Assembly (NCBI GenBank): GCA_030867875.1
Contig: JAOWCC010001634.1
Location: 40,133,403-40,197,402, forward strand
DNA length: 64,000 bases
Reading direction: 5' to 3'
From: Actinernus sp. WN-2022
Taxonomy: Eukaryota > Cnidaria > Anthozoa > Actiniaria > Actinernidae
How positions within the stretch are numbered: the first letter of the stretch is position 1; each line of letters starts with the position of its first letter. Positions 1 through 9,929 of the stretch are shown here, one piece after another. The translations under genes were made by a program, and so were the position numbers. The notes below the pieces were generated by a model. That model saw only the letters and a list, made by a program, of their open reading frames with translations. It made no database searches and was not told the DNA's origin.

Positions 1-755
1 AGCAAGAGGTTAATACGCTTTGAAAAGGTATCCTTTGATATGTGGTGTACAATCAAACACTTTTCCTTTGGATCCCAACCATACACATTGATGGAGATTT
101 CGTTTTGCTTCTCCAAGCGTGGTATTTGCGAAATTGGTGTTGGTGAGTCCACCCCCTCATGTTTTGGCCAATCTTCCTTTCGATGCTTTGATATTCTCTC
201 GGGGTGTATTGCAACTGGATGCAGCGTTGCCGTTATCGCCCAAAGTGCGCAATGGTCATCATAGTTCTTTACATTGATCACTGCTTTCTTATTTGCGATT
301 TCTGTAGGCAGCGGCAAATACGAACCTCCGCGTAGTGGTTGGTATCGGGCGATGTTCACCCATAGAATGTTGACTTTATCTATGACCCAGTTCGATCCTC
401 GACTGATCCATTTCTCAATTTGGTTATATATCTGAGCATGTGCTTCTACTATTACCTCACGGATACCGGCATCATCGATCAAAACAGATTGTTTGCTATA
501 AAATGTAGCTGTCTCGTATACGTAACCATCAGGTTTATCAAGTACGAAAGTTATGTTTAAAGCTAATTGGGCCTTAAAGGTGTTGTGGTTTCGTAGTTCT
601 TCCTTAAACTTTTCTGTAGTTTGTTTACGTACACCGACAAGGAAAACGGCTGGATCCGCTCCCATAGGATTATCATCAGGAATATCCATCTTCCATCCAC
701 GTAAATAGTTCTTTAAAGGACGTACTCGAACAAATGTTGGTGTATGCTCAGCCAT
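1..755 (-). CDS. N-terminal part of a large mobile-element protein, probably a protein-primed type B DNA polymerase (partial)
   Basis: The frame is open from an ATG at 755-753 to the left edge, about 251 codons with no stop, so the gene continues outside the window. The translation includes MAEHTPTFVRVRPLKNYLRG near the start and, around residues 170-190, INVKNYDDHCALWAITATL followed by HPVAIHPERISKHR. From memory this asparagine/aspartate/cysteine/tryptophan block followed by HP..HPERIS is typical of a long multicopy protein family in cnidarian genomes, found upstream of the DNA polymerase B2 domain of Polinton/Maverick or adintovirus-like elements. The polymerase domain itself is not inside the window. 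Codon use is even and there are no breaks, so this copy may be young. The family assignment is inference; the open frame is direct. Confidence 0.6.
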   Translation of the reverse strand, partial: MAEHTPTFVRVRPLKNYLRGWKMDIPDDNPMGADPAVFLVGVRKQTTEKFKEELRNHNTFKAQLALNITFVLDKPDGYVYETATFYSKQSVLIDDAGIREVIVEAHAQIYNQIEKWISRGSNWVIDKVNILWVNIARYQPLRGGSYLPLPTEIANKKAVINVKNYDDHCALWAITATLHPVAIHPERISKHRKEDWPKHEGVDSPTPISQIPRLEKQNEISINVYGWDPKEKCLIVHHISKDTFSKRINLL

Positions 756-778
756 GGTATGATGTAATAAACTTGTAG

Positions 779-1250
779 CCACACTCCTCTAATAGGACGG
801 CGAAATGTAATACCTTGATCTAATATGGTATAGAAGTATGGTGAATGGGCTATAGTAGTAAATAATGATTACGATAATATATGTTATAATACCTAGTAAT
901 CACACTCCTCTAATAGGGTTTCGAAATGTAATACCTTGATCTAATATGGTGTAGAAATATGATGGATGGACTATAATAGTAAATAATGATTATGACAATA
1001 TATGTTATAATACCTAATAGCAACACTACTCTAATAGGGTGTTAGAATACAATAAATTCGCTATAAACCAAGTGTTCGAACAAATGTTAATATATGCTTA
1101 GCCCTGATATAATACCTATAACTACAATCCTTTAATGTAATGCATAAATACGATAAATGAACTATAGTAGTAAATAATACCTTATAAACACGTTTCTCTA
1201 ATATGACGTTGAAATGTAAAAATATGATTAAAAAATAGTACAACAAAACT
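779..1250. repeat. Tandem ~120-bp repeats upstream of the partial CDS
   Basis: Two close copies start near 780 and 900 (shared: ACTCCTCTAATAGG, AATACCTTGATCTAATATGG, ATATATGTTATAATACCTA). More diverged copies start near 1021 and 1190. The stretch 1072-1135 also resembles 722-790, which contains the start codon region of the minus-strand CDS, so part of the 5' end of that gene was duplicated and its ATG lost. Confidence 0.75.
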
Positions 1251-1392
1251 GCTTTAATCCGGAAAAAAGCGGTAGAAACCGATTATTTAATATAATGTAA
1301 AATACGATAAATAGTACAACAAAACTGTTTAAACCGAAAAAAGCGGTAGAAACCAATCATTTAATATAACGTAAAATACGATAAATGAACTA
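1243..1392. repeat. Two ~70-bp tandem repeats
   Basis: Two adjacent copies share ACAACAAAACTG, AAAAGCGGTAGAAACC and TAAAATACGATAAAT. They lie between the 120-bp repeats and the hairpin that follows. Confidence 0.7.
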
Positions 1393-1394
1393 TA

Positions 1395-1550
1395 TAGTAG
1401 TATCGTAAATGGCGTGTTTTGGGACACGTTGCATTGTTTTCGTTGTTTTTTCATCTAATGGACCCCGAACGAAGTGAGGATGTCCGTTAGATGAAAAAAC
1501 AACAAAAACAATGCAACGTGTCCCAGAACCGCCACTTACTATACTACTGG
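1395..1550. mobile_element. Foldback (hairpin) element
   Basis: A near-perfect inverted repeat. The left arm contains GGGACACGTTGCATTGTTTT and ends in TTTTTTCATCTAA; the right arm is its reverse complement with few mismatches. The loop is about 25 bp. The outer parts (GTAGTATCGTAAATGGCG and its partner) also pair. No coding potential; probably a MITE. Confidence 0.75.
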
Positions 1551-2080
1551 TAGCATACAATACATATAATAATGACCGCTACCTTAAAATAGTTTGTTGT
1601 TGTAAATAGGTGGTAAATATTGCATGTATCTGTGGCTTCCCCCAGGGGTCGACCCCTGGGAACCCAGGGGCGTTTGTCAGATGTTTGTTGCCCGTCGGTC
1701 AGGGGTAAAAGCTCACTTTGGTTACATGCACAGGAGCTTGTGTACTAATGTTCTGTCAGATCTCACACTGATACTGGCTTTGTTGTTCGATGCAATTGCC
1801 CTTCAAGCGCCAAGGCGGCTATATAAAAGTACCAATATTTTGAAATAGTTTTACTGAGTTTCCATGGTTGAAAAGATCTTCGATATTGTATTCAAAGCTA
1901 TGACAGGAGTGAAAATATGTTTGCTAAGATATGATTTCAGCAGCATTTTTAGTTTTTGCACATCTTAATTTATCCTGTTTCTTGTCCCTTGAGTAATGCT
2001 GAAATAACCCAAGAGGAAATGTACCAATTTCTATATTGGAAAACAAAGCACTGAATCCTCTGAAGCACTATCACATAGTC
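1551..2080. other. No gene recognised
   Basis: Contains a short palindrome (CCCAGGGGTCGACCCCTGGG, near 1642-1661). Short ORFs here show no family resemblance. Confidence 0.4.
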
Positions 2081-2084
2081 TGAA

Positions 2085-2215
2085 ATGGGGCAACAAACAG
2101 GCAAGCACAAACCATGTATGACACTGTCAAACATATGCTAGAACTCCATTAACTAAATGTATTCACATATTCCTGGGTGGCCCGAGTTAAGGCCACTCAG
2201 GGCCTCTTGTTATTA
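2085..2215. repeat. Dispersed repeat terminus, inverted partner at 10358-10500
   Basis: GGCCCGAGTTAAGGCCACTC followed by AGGGCCTCTTGTTATTA recurs in the opposite orientation at 10360-10395. Weaker similarity (AGTTCTAG, CAAACCATG) extends into the flank. Probably the end of a MITE family. Confidence 0.6.
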
Positions 2216-3188
2216 TTATACAGCAGTGTTAAACGTTTGTATGCTGAACCTTATAAATTAAAGCACAATAGGCGTAAAGCGTATTCTATAAACTATATCA
2301 TTATGAATACGAATGTTATTTAACAATAGTAATAACAACGACGGAGGAAAAATAACAAAAACAATCAACTTTTTTTAAAGTAGCGTTTTCCGGATCGGCA
2401 GCGTATATTGTTCTAAAAAGCGTCTCTATCAAGCAAGTGATAATCTAGCAGTCTCATATGCATAAATTAAAACACTATATAATGACAGGATAACATCCCT
2501 CTAAGATGTAAGGTATAAATGATAAAATAATACTTTCTAGGTACGACTTTGCTAGTGTCTATCCACAGTGCTGCAGCTCTTCTCTTCAGTTATTGGGATT
2601 CACGTCAAAACTTTAAACGTACATTTTGTACGCGCGATGCTCATGCCTGCTCGAGATTACGGATCTCTGCATCTTCCTTAACACTGTCTTTCCTTTCGCC
2701 CCCAGCAACTTCTGGATCGTTCGTTCGAATTCGTTCGACCATCCTACCAGGACCTCTATAATTATATTATGTTGCTCTACAGCATAACCTTGGAACTTCT
2801 GCTTGAGTTCCCACCTCTGGGGGCCATACTTCAAAGTCTTCTCTGCGTCTCTGAAGAGACTACATTACAATAGTTATACAATTCAGTTACTAGAAAAAAT
2901 CCTATGATTTAAAAGCGAAAATGGGTTTATCATATGCTGATTTTAAAGTTTAGTAAACTTTAAAGCATTTATACCACGAAAACTACGTATAAGTGCAGCA
3001 TTAAATCTAAGCAACATAGTGAATTTTGCAAGATTCATGATAGCGAGTCAGGCACGTGTCCTACGCCGTCTCATTACCTGATCGTCTTGAAATGAAAGCT
3101 AGCATGTTCATATTGAAAGTCCTTGAAAACTCAGTTGTTTTCGCTAAACGTTCTGTCAATTTTATTGCAGCCTCACGAGAAAGTCGTC
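2216..3188. other. 5' flank of the GPCR gene; likely promoter and 5' UTR region
   Basis: No coding exon recognised. A pyrimidine-rich stretch ending TTTATTGCAG at 3161-3170 looks like a splice acceptor 18 bp before the probable start codon, so an untranslated first exon may lie in this interval. No specific promoter element can be supported. Confidence 0.4.
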
Positions 3189-3562
3189 ATGCCTTCTTCA
3201 ATCACACTCCCTAACAACATCATCAATATTACAGCAACAGATAGTTCCACAACCAACAGCAACACTAACTTCTCTGCTCCAATCCAGTTACTCTATTTGA
3301 TAGTGCTTCTGCTGTTTGGCGGGGCTGGAAATGGATTCATCTGCTACGCGTTTTGGCACTTCCGTAGCATGCGAACTCTGCCCAACTACATCATCGTCAA
3401 CTTGGCTTTGACCGACCTCCTGTTGGTAACAGAGGTGGTGATATGGATGGTGATTGTCCTGTTTGAGATAAACGATAAGACGGTTTATGGTCTCTTCATT
3501 TCAGTTGATGTAATCGGTATTGCTTCCTCTATGCTGAGTCTCGCTCTAATAAGCGTCGACAG
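3189..3562 (+). CDS. Class A (rhodopsin-like) G-protein-coupled receptor, coding exon 1 (N-terminus to TM3)
   Basis: This is the first coding exon of a receptor predicted to be 346 aa over three exons (3189-3562, 8195-8426, 8920-9354). I chose the ATG at 3189 because a likely acceptor (TTGCAG) ends at 3170, although the frame is open from 3123. Residues 1-30 form a Ser/Thr/Asn-rich extracellular tail with N-glycosylation motifs at N13 and N27. TM1 (about 33-55) has GAGNGF with the conserved N1.50. TM2 (about 68-90) has NLALTD with D2.50. TM3 ends in the DRY motif at 124-126. The exon stops inside the Arg codon (AG|GTATGC), a phase-2 intron. The usual TM3 cysteine of the extracellular disulfide is absent. 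Receptor class is clear; the ligand cannot be read from sequence. Confidence 0.88.
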
Positions 3563-3568
3563 GTATGC

Positions 3569-3996
3569 TGAAAGGGAACATCCATTGAAAATCAATGTTT
3601 GCTCCCAAATGTTTGTTCTGCATGGATACCTAAATATAATGCTGTGTTTGTTTCCTGTAAATTGTACACTAGATGTCAGTATGGACCGATTTTCTTGAAC
3701 ATAAAACATTTTGAATTTATCGGGCGCCGCCATCTTGGATCTTATGACGTCACGGATTGCCATTGTTGTTACACAACAAAAGAACTGTTGTTTCCTGACA
3801 ATAGGGGCAACCGTGTGACGTCATTAGATCCAAGATGGCGGCGCCCGGGAAATTCAAATGGACAGGAAAATCAGTCCATTAATCCCATCTAGTGTACAAT
3901 TTACATGAGACAAACAGCATTAGATTTATATAGGCATCCATAACAAACATTTGATAGAAAACATTGTTTTTCAGTGGAGGTTCCCTTTAGGATATG
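3569..3996. mobile_element. MITE with ~180-bp terminal inverted repeats
   Basis: The left arm begins AAAGGGAACATCCATTGAAA and the right arm ends with its reverse complement near 3993. Arms also share AAATTGTACACTAGATG and GGGCGCCGCCATCTTGGATC. The element begins about six bases after the GPCR exon 1 splice donor. A half copy of the same family lies in intron 2. Confidence 0.85.
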
Positions 3997-4051
3997 ATTT
4001 TTACTCCTTTTTAGTCAAATGGTGCGTATACGGGTTATTGAGGGTTTGACA

Positions 4052-4690
4052 TCATCATAATAATAATATCTCGTTTATTCTCGCCTCTCGCAGAGCAATA
4101 CTAAATTACAGGCGGGGTCAGAATATCACAATAGCACAAATAATGACAATAGTAATGAATAGCTTACATTAAATGTAGAATTAAATATCAACATACTTAA
4201 CAGTGACAAAGTTCGCAAACCGATCAGTATTAGTGTTGTCTTCCAGATGTTAAGCCCGAATAATTTGATGTTAAGGGAACAAGTCTGTGCCCAATAATAG
4301 GATAGAGAGGATTGTTTGGCTTTATATTGTCGATGAACCTTTTACAAGCCTCATTTCTAGTCGGTCCTCTAGAGTTGACAGACTTGCCCTGTATAGAGCT
4401 TCAGAATAGGAAATACCAGGGAAGATTAATACCGAGTGCACGTTTCTGTACACTCTCGTGGGCTTTGCATACTAGGTACTGCGGAAGGTTGTTAAAAAAC
4501 CACTGAAGCATATTCAAGAATATACCTTATAAGTGAACAGTAAACGATAACAATATCTGCCGGTGGAATACCACACCTCTTAAGTTTCTTAAGGCATATA
4601 GCCTCCTGTTGGCTTTCTTCACTACATAGTCGCAGTGTGCAACCCAACCCAAGTTAAGAATTTTAAATGACTTAAAATTTCAACGTAAGT
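4052..4690 (-). pseudogene. Degenerate CR1/L2-like LINE, C-terminal reverse-transcriptase region
   Basis: Read on the minus strand, pieces in shifting frames match the region after the RT catalytic core of CR1/L2-type LINEs: LGWVAHCDYVVKKANRRLYA, then IRYILEYASVVFNNLPQYL, then ESVQKRALGINLPW, then RKRFIDNIKP-like residues. Frameshifts and a stop break the frame. The 3' end (near 4052-4070) is a TTA/ATA microsatellite tail of the kind these elements carry. Confidence 0.75.
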
Positions 4691-4764
4691 GCAACCGGCT
4701 GCAATGGGTTGCCACACACTACTATTGTACCGGAGAAAGTTAACAGATATGACTTTATATCGGG

Positions 4765-4985
4765 GATGCAAGTTGGCGCAGTGGTAAAACACTCGCATCT
4801 CACCGCTGTGGTATCGGGTTTGATTTCCGGCTGGGGCACCACATGTGAGTTAGGTTCGTTGTTGATTCCTTATCTGCATTCGAGGGTTTATCTCCGGGTT
4901 CTCCGGTTTTCCTCTCTCCTATCAATGTTTTCCCCCTGGAGTGGGGGAGGTCGGGCAACCAGGGAGTTTTGACTACCTTCTTTGT
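4765..4985 (+). mobile_element. tRNA-derived SINE
   Basis: The head has a Pol III A box (AGTTGGCGCAGTGGT) and a B box (GGTTTGATTCC) at tRNA-like spacing. The body has CTCCGGGTTCTCCGGTTTTC and GAGTGGGGGAGGTCGG. A related SINE in the opposite orientation lies at 18975-19137. It is not a functional tRNA gene because the cloverleaf cannot be completed. Confidence 0.75.
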
Positions 4986-5849
4986 CCCCACCCGCAGAAT
5001 TTTGACAGATCTTTCCAGACCGTTGTCGGGAAATTTGACATATCCGCCATCTTGGATATCCGCCATTTTGGATGTGCGCCATCTTGGGAAACTTGAGAGA
5101 GCCTGGGGCCGAGCCATGACAAAGTAGTCAAAATGGCGAGCTGGCCAGTACCGCTCGAAATGAGCCACATCATTGGCTTTCCCAACAATACAAAACACCC
5201 TAACCTTTAGAACGTGCAGTACAAAAGCAATATATAATGGTGCAATCAGAATACAGGTTTCGAGCGATACTGTATTACTCAGAGCAAATGGTGGAAGCGA
5301 CAGAAGCTTCTCAGGGGTCGGAAAGCGAGGTAAATCTGCATGTATTTGTTATCTAAATGATATCATCCTGTCTTTATGTCGTATTGTGTCACACAACTAA
5401 ACATGTGCTATAAATTTTTTTATTTTGTTGTTGTTCCTTTTTATTTACAGAGCAGAGTTTTTGGAAAAGCTTTCTTATGCAGTGCAATTTGCCATTGTGG
5501 GATGGGGATTTTGGGTTGGGGATTTTTACTTTTGGGGACTTCCCCCAGGGTGGAGAATTTGACCAGCTGCCTTTCAAAATGTCAAAAAAAAACTGGGTTC
5601 CCTGCCCTTTTCCCCCTCCCCCAGAGGGTAAACATTGATAGGTGCATTACCCTGCTAGACAAAAGGACGGGAAGGAATTTTAGCTGAAAAACCGAAAACG
5701 TGAAAGCAGAAATATATTTTAAATTAGAATTTGCCTTCGTGTGACAAATTGTTTAGTTTCTTTCAAAATGTATGGGTTTTAGTGCTACATATGTTTAGAA
5801 GAGCTGTGAGCGAATTTGGAAAATCGTGAGCGGGCTGAGCAACCAATCA

Positions 5850-7180
5850 GATTGCAGTGAACTGGTTTCAGTCATATCTAAATGACAGACGTCAGCTTGT
5901 CTTAATTGGCGGTAAACAGTCATCTATGACATTCGTTCGCAATGGAGTCCCCCAAGGATCAATACTGGGTCCCCTATTGTTTATCATGTTTATAAACGAT
6001 CTACCTCTATACGTTGGATCCTCTAACATTGATCTATATGCAGATGACGCTACTCTAACATCTTCAAGTAATTATGACTCAATTAATTTGTTACAAGAGT
6101 CTCTCAATAACTCACTCACAGAAGTTGTGAACTGGGCAACTGCCAACAAGTTGCCTATCAACGAGAGCAAAACAAAGGCTGTACTTGTCACTGGTAAGCG
6201 CCTTCCTTCTAAGATCGAGGAAAATCCAACCATAAGGGTTAACAGAACAGAACTTGAATTGGTATCCAGCGTAAAACTCCTGGGTCTTGAAATTGACAGC
6301 GAACTATCTTTTTATCCTCATGTAGATAAGCTCTGCAAAAAACTATCACAGCGCATTGCTATTCTAAAAAAGATAAAATCATGTTTACCACTGAAGCAGA
6401 GGTTACTATATTATAATGCAATGATAAGGCCCATAATGAATTACGTGAACGTTATATGGATAAACTGTGATAAAGAAAGTTTAGGTAGGATTCTGAAGCT
6501 GCAGAAAAGGGCAGCGAGAGTCATTATGAACACTGACTGTCGGGCTCCTAGCGTCCAACTATTTAATAGTCTTAAATGGTTACCATTTTATGAAGAAGCT
6601 AAATTAGCTAAATGCTGTTTAGTATATAAACGTTTAAACGACCTAGTGCCTATTTACATCAAGGACATGCTAATGCTTAACAGTGAACGGCACACACGTA
6701 ACACTCGGTACAGTAAACTTAACTTAGTTTGTCCTAAGTTTACTCGCAAGACTGAAGGTGGTCGTACTTTTACAGTAACAACTTGCCAATTATGGAACAG
6801 TTTATCTTTAGAAATTAGAAATAGTAACTCTTATGCTACATTTAGAAGCCATTATTGGAACGTGTTATTTAAGGAACAGCAGTTTTTATATCATTTTTTA
6901 GTTTAAGTGTGACCATTTTTATTCGATTTTATCAACTTTTTATCATGTACTATTTTGTTGTTAGGGTTTCAATTTGAATTTTAAACAATTGTTTTGCTTA
7001 TCGTAATTATATATTTTTAACGTTTTTCATCTATGATCCATGTATTTATACTATTAATATTTTATTATAATAACTATATTTATATAATTTTATTAGCTAT
7101 AGAGGGCCACAGGTTTGTTAGTTTTTAACTATTTTGTGCTACCCTCATGAAATAAAGACTTTATTATTATTATTATTATA
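5850..7180 (+). mobile_element. 5'-truncated non-LTR retrotransposon with 3' UTR and ATT-repeat tail
   Basis: The RT ORF is followed by an AT-rich 3' UTR with AATAAAGACTTTATTATTATT at 7150-7180, a microsatellite tail typical of CR1/L2-type LINEs. The 5' end is truncated near 5850. I could not identify a clear target-site duplication. Confidence 0.75.
5857..6906 (+). CDS. LINE reverse transcriptase, 5'-truncated (349 aa remaining)
   Basis: The ORF begins inside the palm domain. NGVPQGSILGPLLFIMFIND is RT motif 4 and LYADDATL, about 65 residues in, holds the catalytic YADD box. The thumb and the usual LINE C-terminal region follow (ILKLQKRAARVI, then GGRTFTVTTCQLWNSL). The endonuclease, the N-terminal RT motifs and ORF1 are missing, so the copy cannot move alone. 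The rest of the ORF is uninterrupted, suggesting fairly recent insertion. It sits in the sense direction in GPCR intron 1. Clade CR1/L2-like by motif pattern; not tested by phylogeny. Confidence 0.9.
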   Translation: MNWFQSYLNDRRQLVLIGGKQSSMTFVRNGVPQGSILGPLLFIMFINDLPLYVGSSNIDLYADDATLTSSSNYDSINLLQESLNNSLTEVVNWATANKLPINESKTKAVLVTGKRLPSKIEENPTIRVNRTELELVSSVKLLGLEIDSELSFYPHVDKLCKKLSQRIAILKKIKSCLPLKQRLLYYNAMIRPIMNYVNVIWINCDKESLGRILKLQKRAARVIMNTDCRAPSVQLFNSLKWLPFYEEAKLAKCCLVYKRLNDLVPIYIKDMLMLNSERHTRNTRYSKLNLVCPKFTRKTEGGRTFTVTTCQLWNSLSLEIRNSNSYATFRSHYWNVLFKEQQFLYHFLV

Positions 7181-8194
7181 GTATTGAGAGTCATCTTGCC
7201 CGCTCGCTGAGCTGCCATATAATAATTGGACTTATAGACACTTTAAGTCTAGGCGACAAAACCGAAAGGGACTATGGATACCGATCAGTAAAATATTTAA
7301 AAAAGTTTATGCTTCGACTTCCATATCAGACCAGAGCCGTAGCCAGACCGAAGTTTTAGACGAGACAAGACACTTGTAGACTTCATCAGAATCAAAATGG
7401 CTTGTGATGTGCCGTCAAGGCATGGCTATTTTAGATATTTAGTGATCGCTATCCGTGCTTACTTTCGGTCTTGTTGCATAAACTTAAGGCCGTTAATATC
7501 CGACAAAGCTTTTTGAAATAGCTCTATATGTGAATGACTGAAGCTGGGATGAAGTTTCTCTGGATTTTAGGCTGCAGCCAGTGATTTTACAAGTTTAACA
7601 TCTTTTCTATTCACAACACCCGAAACTGAAACTGAAAAAAGAAATAACGCCTAATAAACATATTTTAGCTGCACATATCCACCGGTTCTCTATCTCTTGG
7701 GATAGCGATAAATACCAGACCGAGCAATTCTGACCCTCTCAGCCGTTCCTATTGAACAGCGCCAATTAAAGGAGAGCAGTGGCCTACCCTCCAGCCCTTT
7801 TGCGGGAAATTCGTGAGACGCGGATCAACACTCGTTCGATCTCTTCTTGAAGCGCTTGATAAACTTTTCCCATAATGTTACCCGATCGTGAAATAGTATC
7901 CTATTCTACACTGGTCTCACGTGTACCCCAATAAAAGAATGGGGAGGCCTGGCGGAGCTCTCAACAAGGAAAAAGGAAGACCAAACGGGGGGTGGGGGAA
8001 GAGAATAAACCTTTCTTGAGAACACCGGAGAGTGTGAGTTCAAGTGAGAATACCGAGAGATGAGTACTAGCTGAGGATCATACTCTACGTAGGCTTGCGA
8101 TGAAGTGAATTATACACTGCCCAGTGGGTTCTCATATATTCGTAACCAGTGAGACCGCTGAGAATAGAATACTCATGATGATTTACCGTTGCAG

Positions 8195-8426
8195 GTATCT
8201 TGCAATCGTTCTCCCGTTGCGATACCTATCAATTGTTAACAAATCTCGCGCCAAGAAGTGTGTGGCTGCCATCTGGTGTTGTGCCTTGCTCATGGGCATT
8301 ATCTCATTCATTCGCCGTTTTATGGATAAAAGTCAAATGAACCTGTTCAATAAAGTGTTCACCACGTTCTTCGCAGTTGTAATCTACGCTGTTCCAGTAG
8401 GAGTGATACTCTTTACTTATACGAAG
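8195..8426 (+). CDS. GPCR coding exon 2 (second half of DRY motif to TM5)
   Basis: Starts right after the acceptor TTGCAG and completes the DRY Arg codon. It encodes residues 125-202: the intracellular loop YLAIVLPLRYLSIV, TM4 with the conserved Trp (W152 in AAIWCCALLM), a very short extracellular loop 2 of about ten residues (RRFMDKSQMN) without cysteine, and TM5 with P192 in YAVPVGV. It ends in phase 0 at AAG|GTTAGT. The missing loop-2 cysteine matches the missing TM3 cysteine in exon 1, so the receptor lacks the disulfide found in most class A GPCRs, as melanocortin receptors do. Confidence 0.88.
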
Positions 8427-8919
8427 GTTAGTACCGATTATGTGACAGATTTCCGTGGGGAGGAGGGCAGGGAGGGGAGGGAGAGCATGTTTTGTAATCA
8501 TCAGCCAATCAAGTTCCAAACTAAAACCAAATGTCATCTTAGTCCATCAAGCAATAGAGACATTTATTTATGACGTCACCCAGTTGCCCCGATAGACAGA
8601 AACCTATAGCTCTTTCGTTGTGTAACAATAGAGTCAATCGTGTGACGTCATAAGATGCAAGATGGCGGCGACCGGGAAATTCAAACGAGTTTTATTGACA
8701 GCAAAATTAGTCCACAACTGACATATAGTGTACACAGCAACAGATTTAGGTATTCATAACAAACATTTGAGAGCAAACACGATCTTTCAGTGGAGGCTCC
8801 TTTAGTAGATTTTAATGAGGACATTTTATTGCAATCGCAATTCAAATCAGCAATAATGCTGGTTGTGATTTGTGCTGTGCTACTGAAACATTTGAAGACG
8901 GAGTGCGTCTCTCACCCAG
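8427..8919 (+). other. GPCR intron 2 with a half copy of the intron 1 MITE
   Basis: Donor GTTAGT, acceptor CTCTCACCCAG. From about 8570 to 8805 the intron carries GTGACGTCATAAGATGCAAG, ATGGCGGCGACCGGGAAATTC and TTCATAACAAACATTTGA, homologous to the right half of the MITE at 3569-3996. The matching left half is not seen. Confidence 0.75.
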
Positions 8920-9354
8920 GTGTTTCTCGCCGCTTGGAAACAACTGAAATGGATGAAAATCCACATGGGAACCTTTGTGAAAATCAATGAACCCCAGAGT
9001 CCCATTAAGAAGGAGATCCGCTTGGCCATAAACATCTTGATCCTCATTTTGCCATTCACCACCATCTGGGGAGTGTACTTTGGTATTACCATGTGCGAGA
9101 TATACTACCCGAATTACAACAATCAGATGTCCAGGAAGGCGAGCTTCATCGTTGGCTATCTACCGCACTTGATCGCCTCAATTGATCCTATCATCTACTT
9201 TATGGCCACCAGGGACTACAGGAACGCGTTTAAAAAGGTTTTCAAATGGTGTCTCCCAAATACTGATCGAGTGTTTCCACGCTTCACTGGACACAGGGAG
9301 GGAAGCAGCTACCATCTCCGCAACCAATCAGAAGTATGTTTATTTGTCATATGA
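8920..9354 (+). CDS. GPCR coding exon 3 (intracellular loop 3, TM6, TM7, C-terminal tail)
   Basis: Continues in frame from exon 2 (TYTK|VFLAAW) and encodes residues 203-346 to the TGA at 9352-9354. The loop 3 is short and basic. TM6 (about 236-256) reads NILILILPFTTIWGVYFG and lacks the common CWxP motif. TM7 (about 275-297) ends with DPIIY in place of NPxxY, followed by the helix-8 segment RNAFKKVFKW. DPxxY, short loop 2 and no disulfide resemble the melanocortin/cannabinoid/lysophospholipid group, but orthology is not shown. A GTATGT at 9334 could be a further donor, giving an alternative tail. Confidence 0.87.
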   Translation: MFLAAWKQLKWMKIHMGTFVKINEPQSPIKKEIRLAINILILILPFTTIWGVYFGITMCEIYYPNYNNQMSRKASFIVGYLPHLIASIDPIIYFMATRDYRNAFKKVFKWCLPNTDRVFPRFTGHREGSSYHLRNQSEVCLFVI

Positions 9355-9399
9355 CTTGGTTTTCTTTGTTATTTTCGGGGGATATACTGTATCACTAAA

Positions 9400-9450
9400 G
9401 CCTGGTTTTCACTAGCGACATAGACATATTTAAGCACAAACAATATACGC
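9400..9450. repeat. Possible left terminus of a large repeat (partner at 15985-16020)
   Basis: AGCCTGGTTTTCACTAGCGA followed by CATAGACATA is inverted relative to the end at 15985-16020 (reverse complement begins ATCCTGGTTCACACTGGCGA). Related 75-bp repeats occur inside both ends (10262-10357 and 15726-15985). Confidence 0.4.
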
Positions 9451-9666
9451 AGTACTGTATGTAAGGGTTAATCAATGGCCACGAGTGTGATATTGGATTT
9501 AACATTGCGAGTAATGCTTAACGCCACTTGGAATTTTTATGCCGTTTAACCCAGAACTGAAGAAATAACATTATACCGAGTTTACTGAGTTTGTAGGAGC
9601 AGGCATGATAAGTTCTCTAATCAAAACATTTCTAGCTTCAGAAAACTACTAGTTGTGTTTGACAAT

Positions 9667-9747
9667 GGCTGTAATTCACTGATTCGTATGCACGTGATAA
9701 CTGGATATCGCCACTATTTATCGCATATACTAATCAGTGAATTGCGT
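9667..9747. repeat. Short hairpin
   Basis: AATTCACTGATTCGTATGC near 9671 pairs with GCATATACTAATCAGTGAAT near 9725. Function unknown. Confidence 0.6.
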
Positions 9748-9855
9748 GCATGTGTAAGTGGAGATAACTAGTGGGATACAGGATTTATTCCATCACTTGC
9801 AACAAAGGATTTTGAGTGTGGCATACGATAAGTATGGGTTTAACAATAAACGCGA

Positions 9856-9929
9856 GTGGTTTATGGAATTTAGAGTGACGAGCATTTGCGTTCTATCTAA
9901 TGCGAGACACTCTAAATTCCATAAACCAC
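9856..9929. repeat. Hairpin with perfect 22-bp arms
   Basis: GTGGTTTATGGAATTTAGAG (9856 onward) is matched exactly by its reverse complement ending at 9929. The 30-nt loop contains a smaller inverted repeat (GCATT/AATGC). Confidence 0.75.

Larger units (their letters stand above)
3563..8194 (+). other. GPCR intron 1 (4.6 kb)
   Basis: The donor GTATGC directly follows the split DRY codon and the acceptor TTACCGTTGCAG ends at 8194. Joining 3562 to 8195 gives DRYLAIVLPLRY in frame. The intron is mostly mobile DNA: a MITE starting a few bases after the donor, a minus-strand LINE fragment, a SINE and a 5'-truncated LINE. The stretch 7181-8120 shows nothing I recognise. Confidence 0.8.

Noticed and set aside
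4765..4840. tRNA gene
   Set aside because: A and B boxes are present but the acceptor stem cannot be formed and a SINE body follows.
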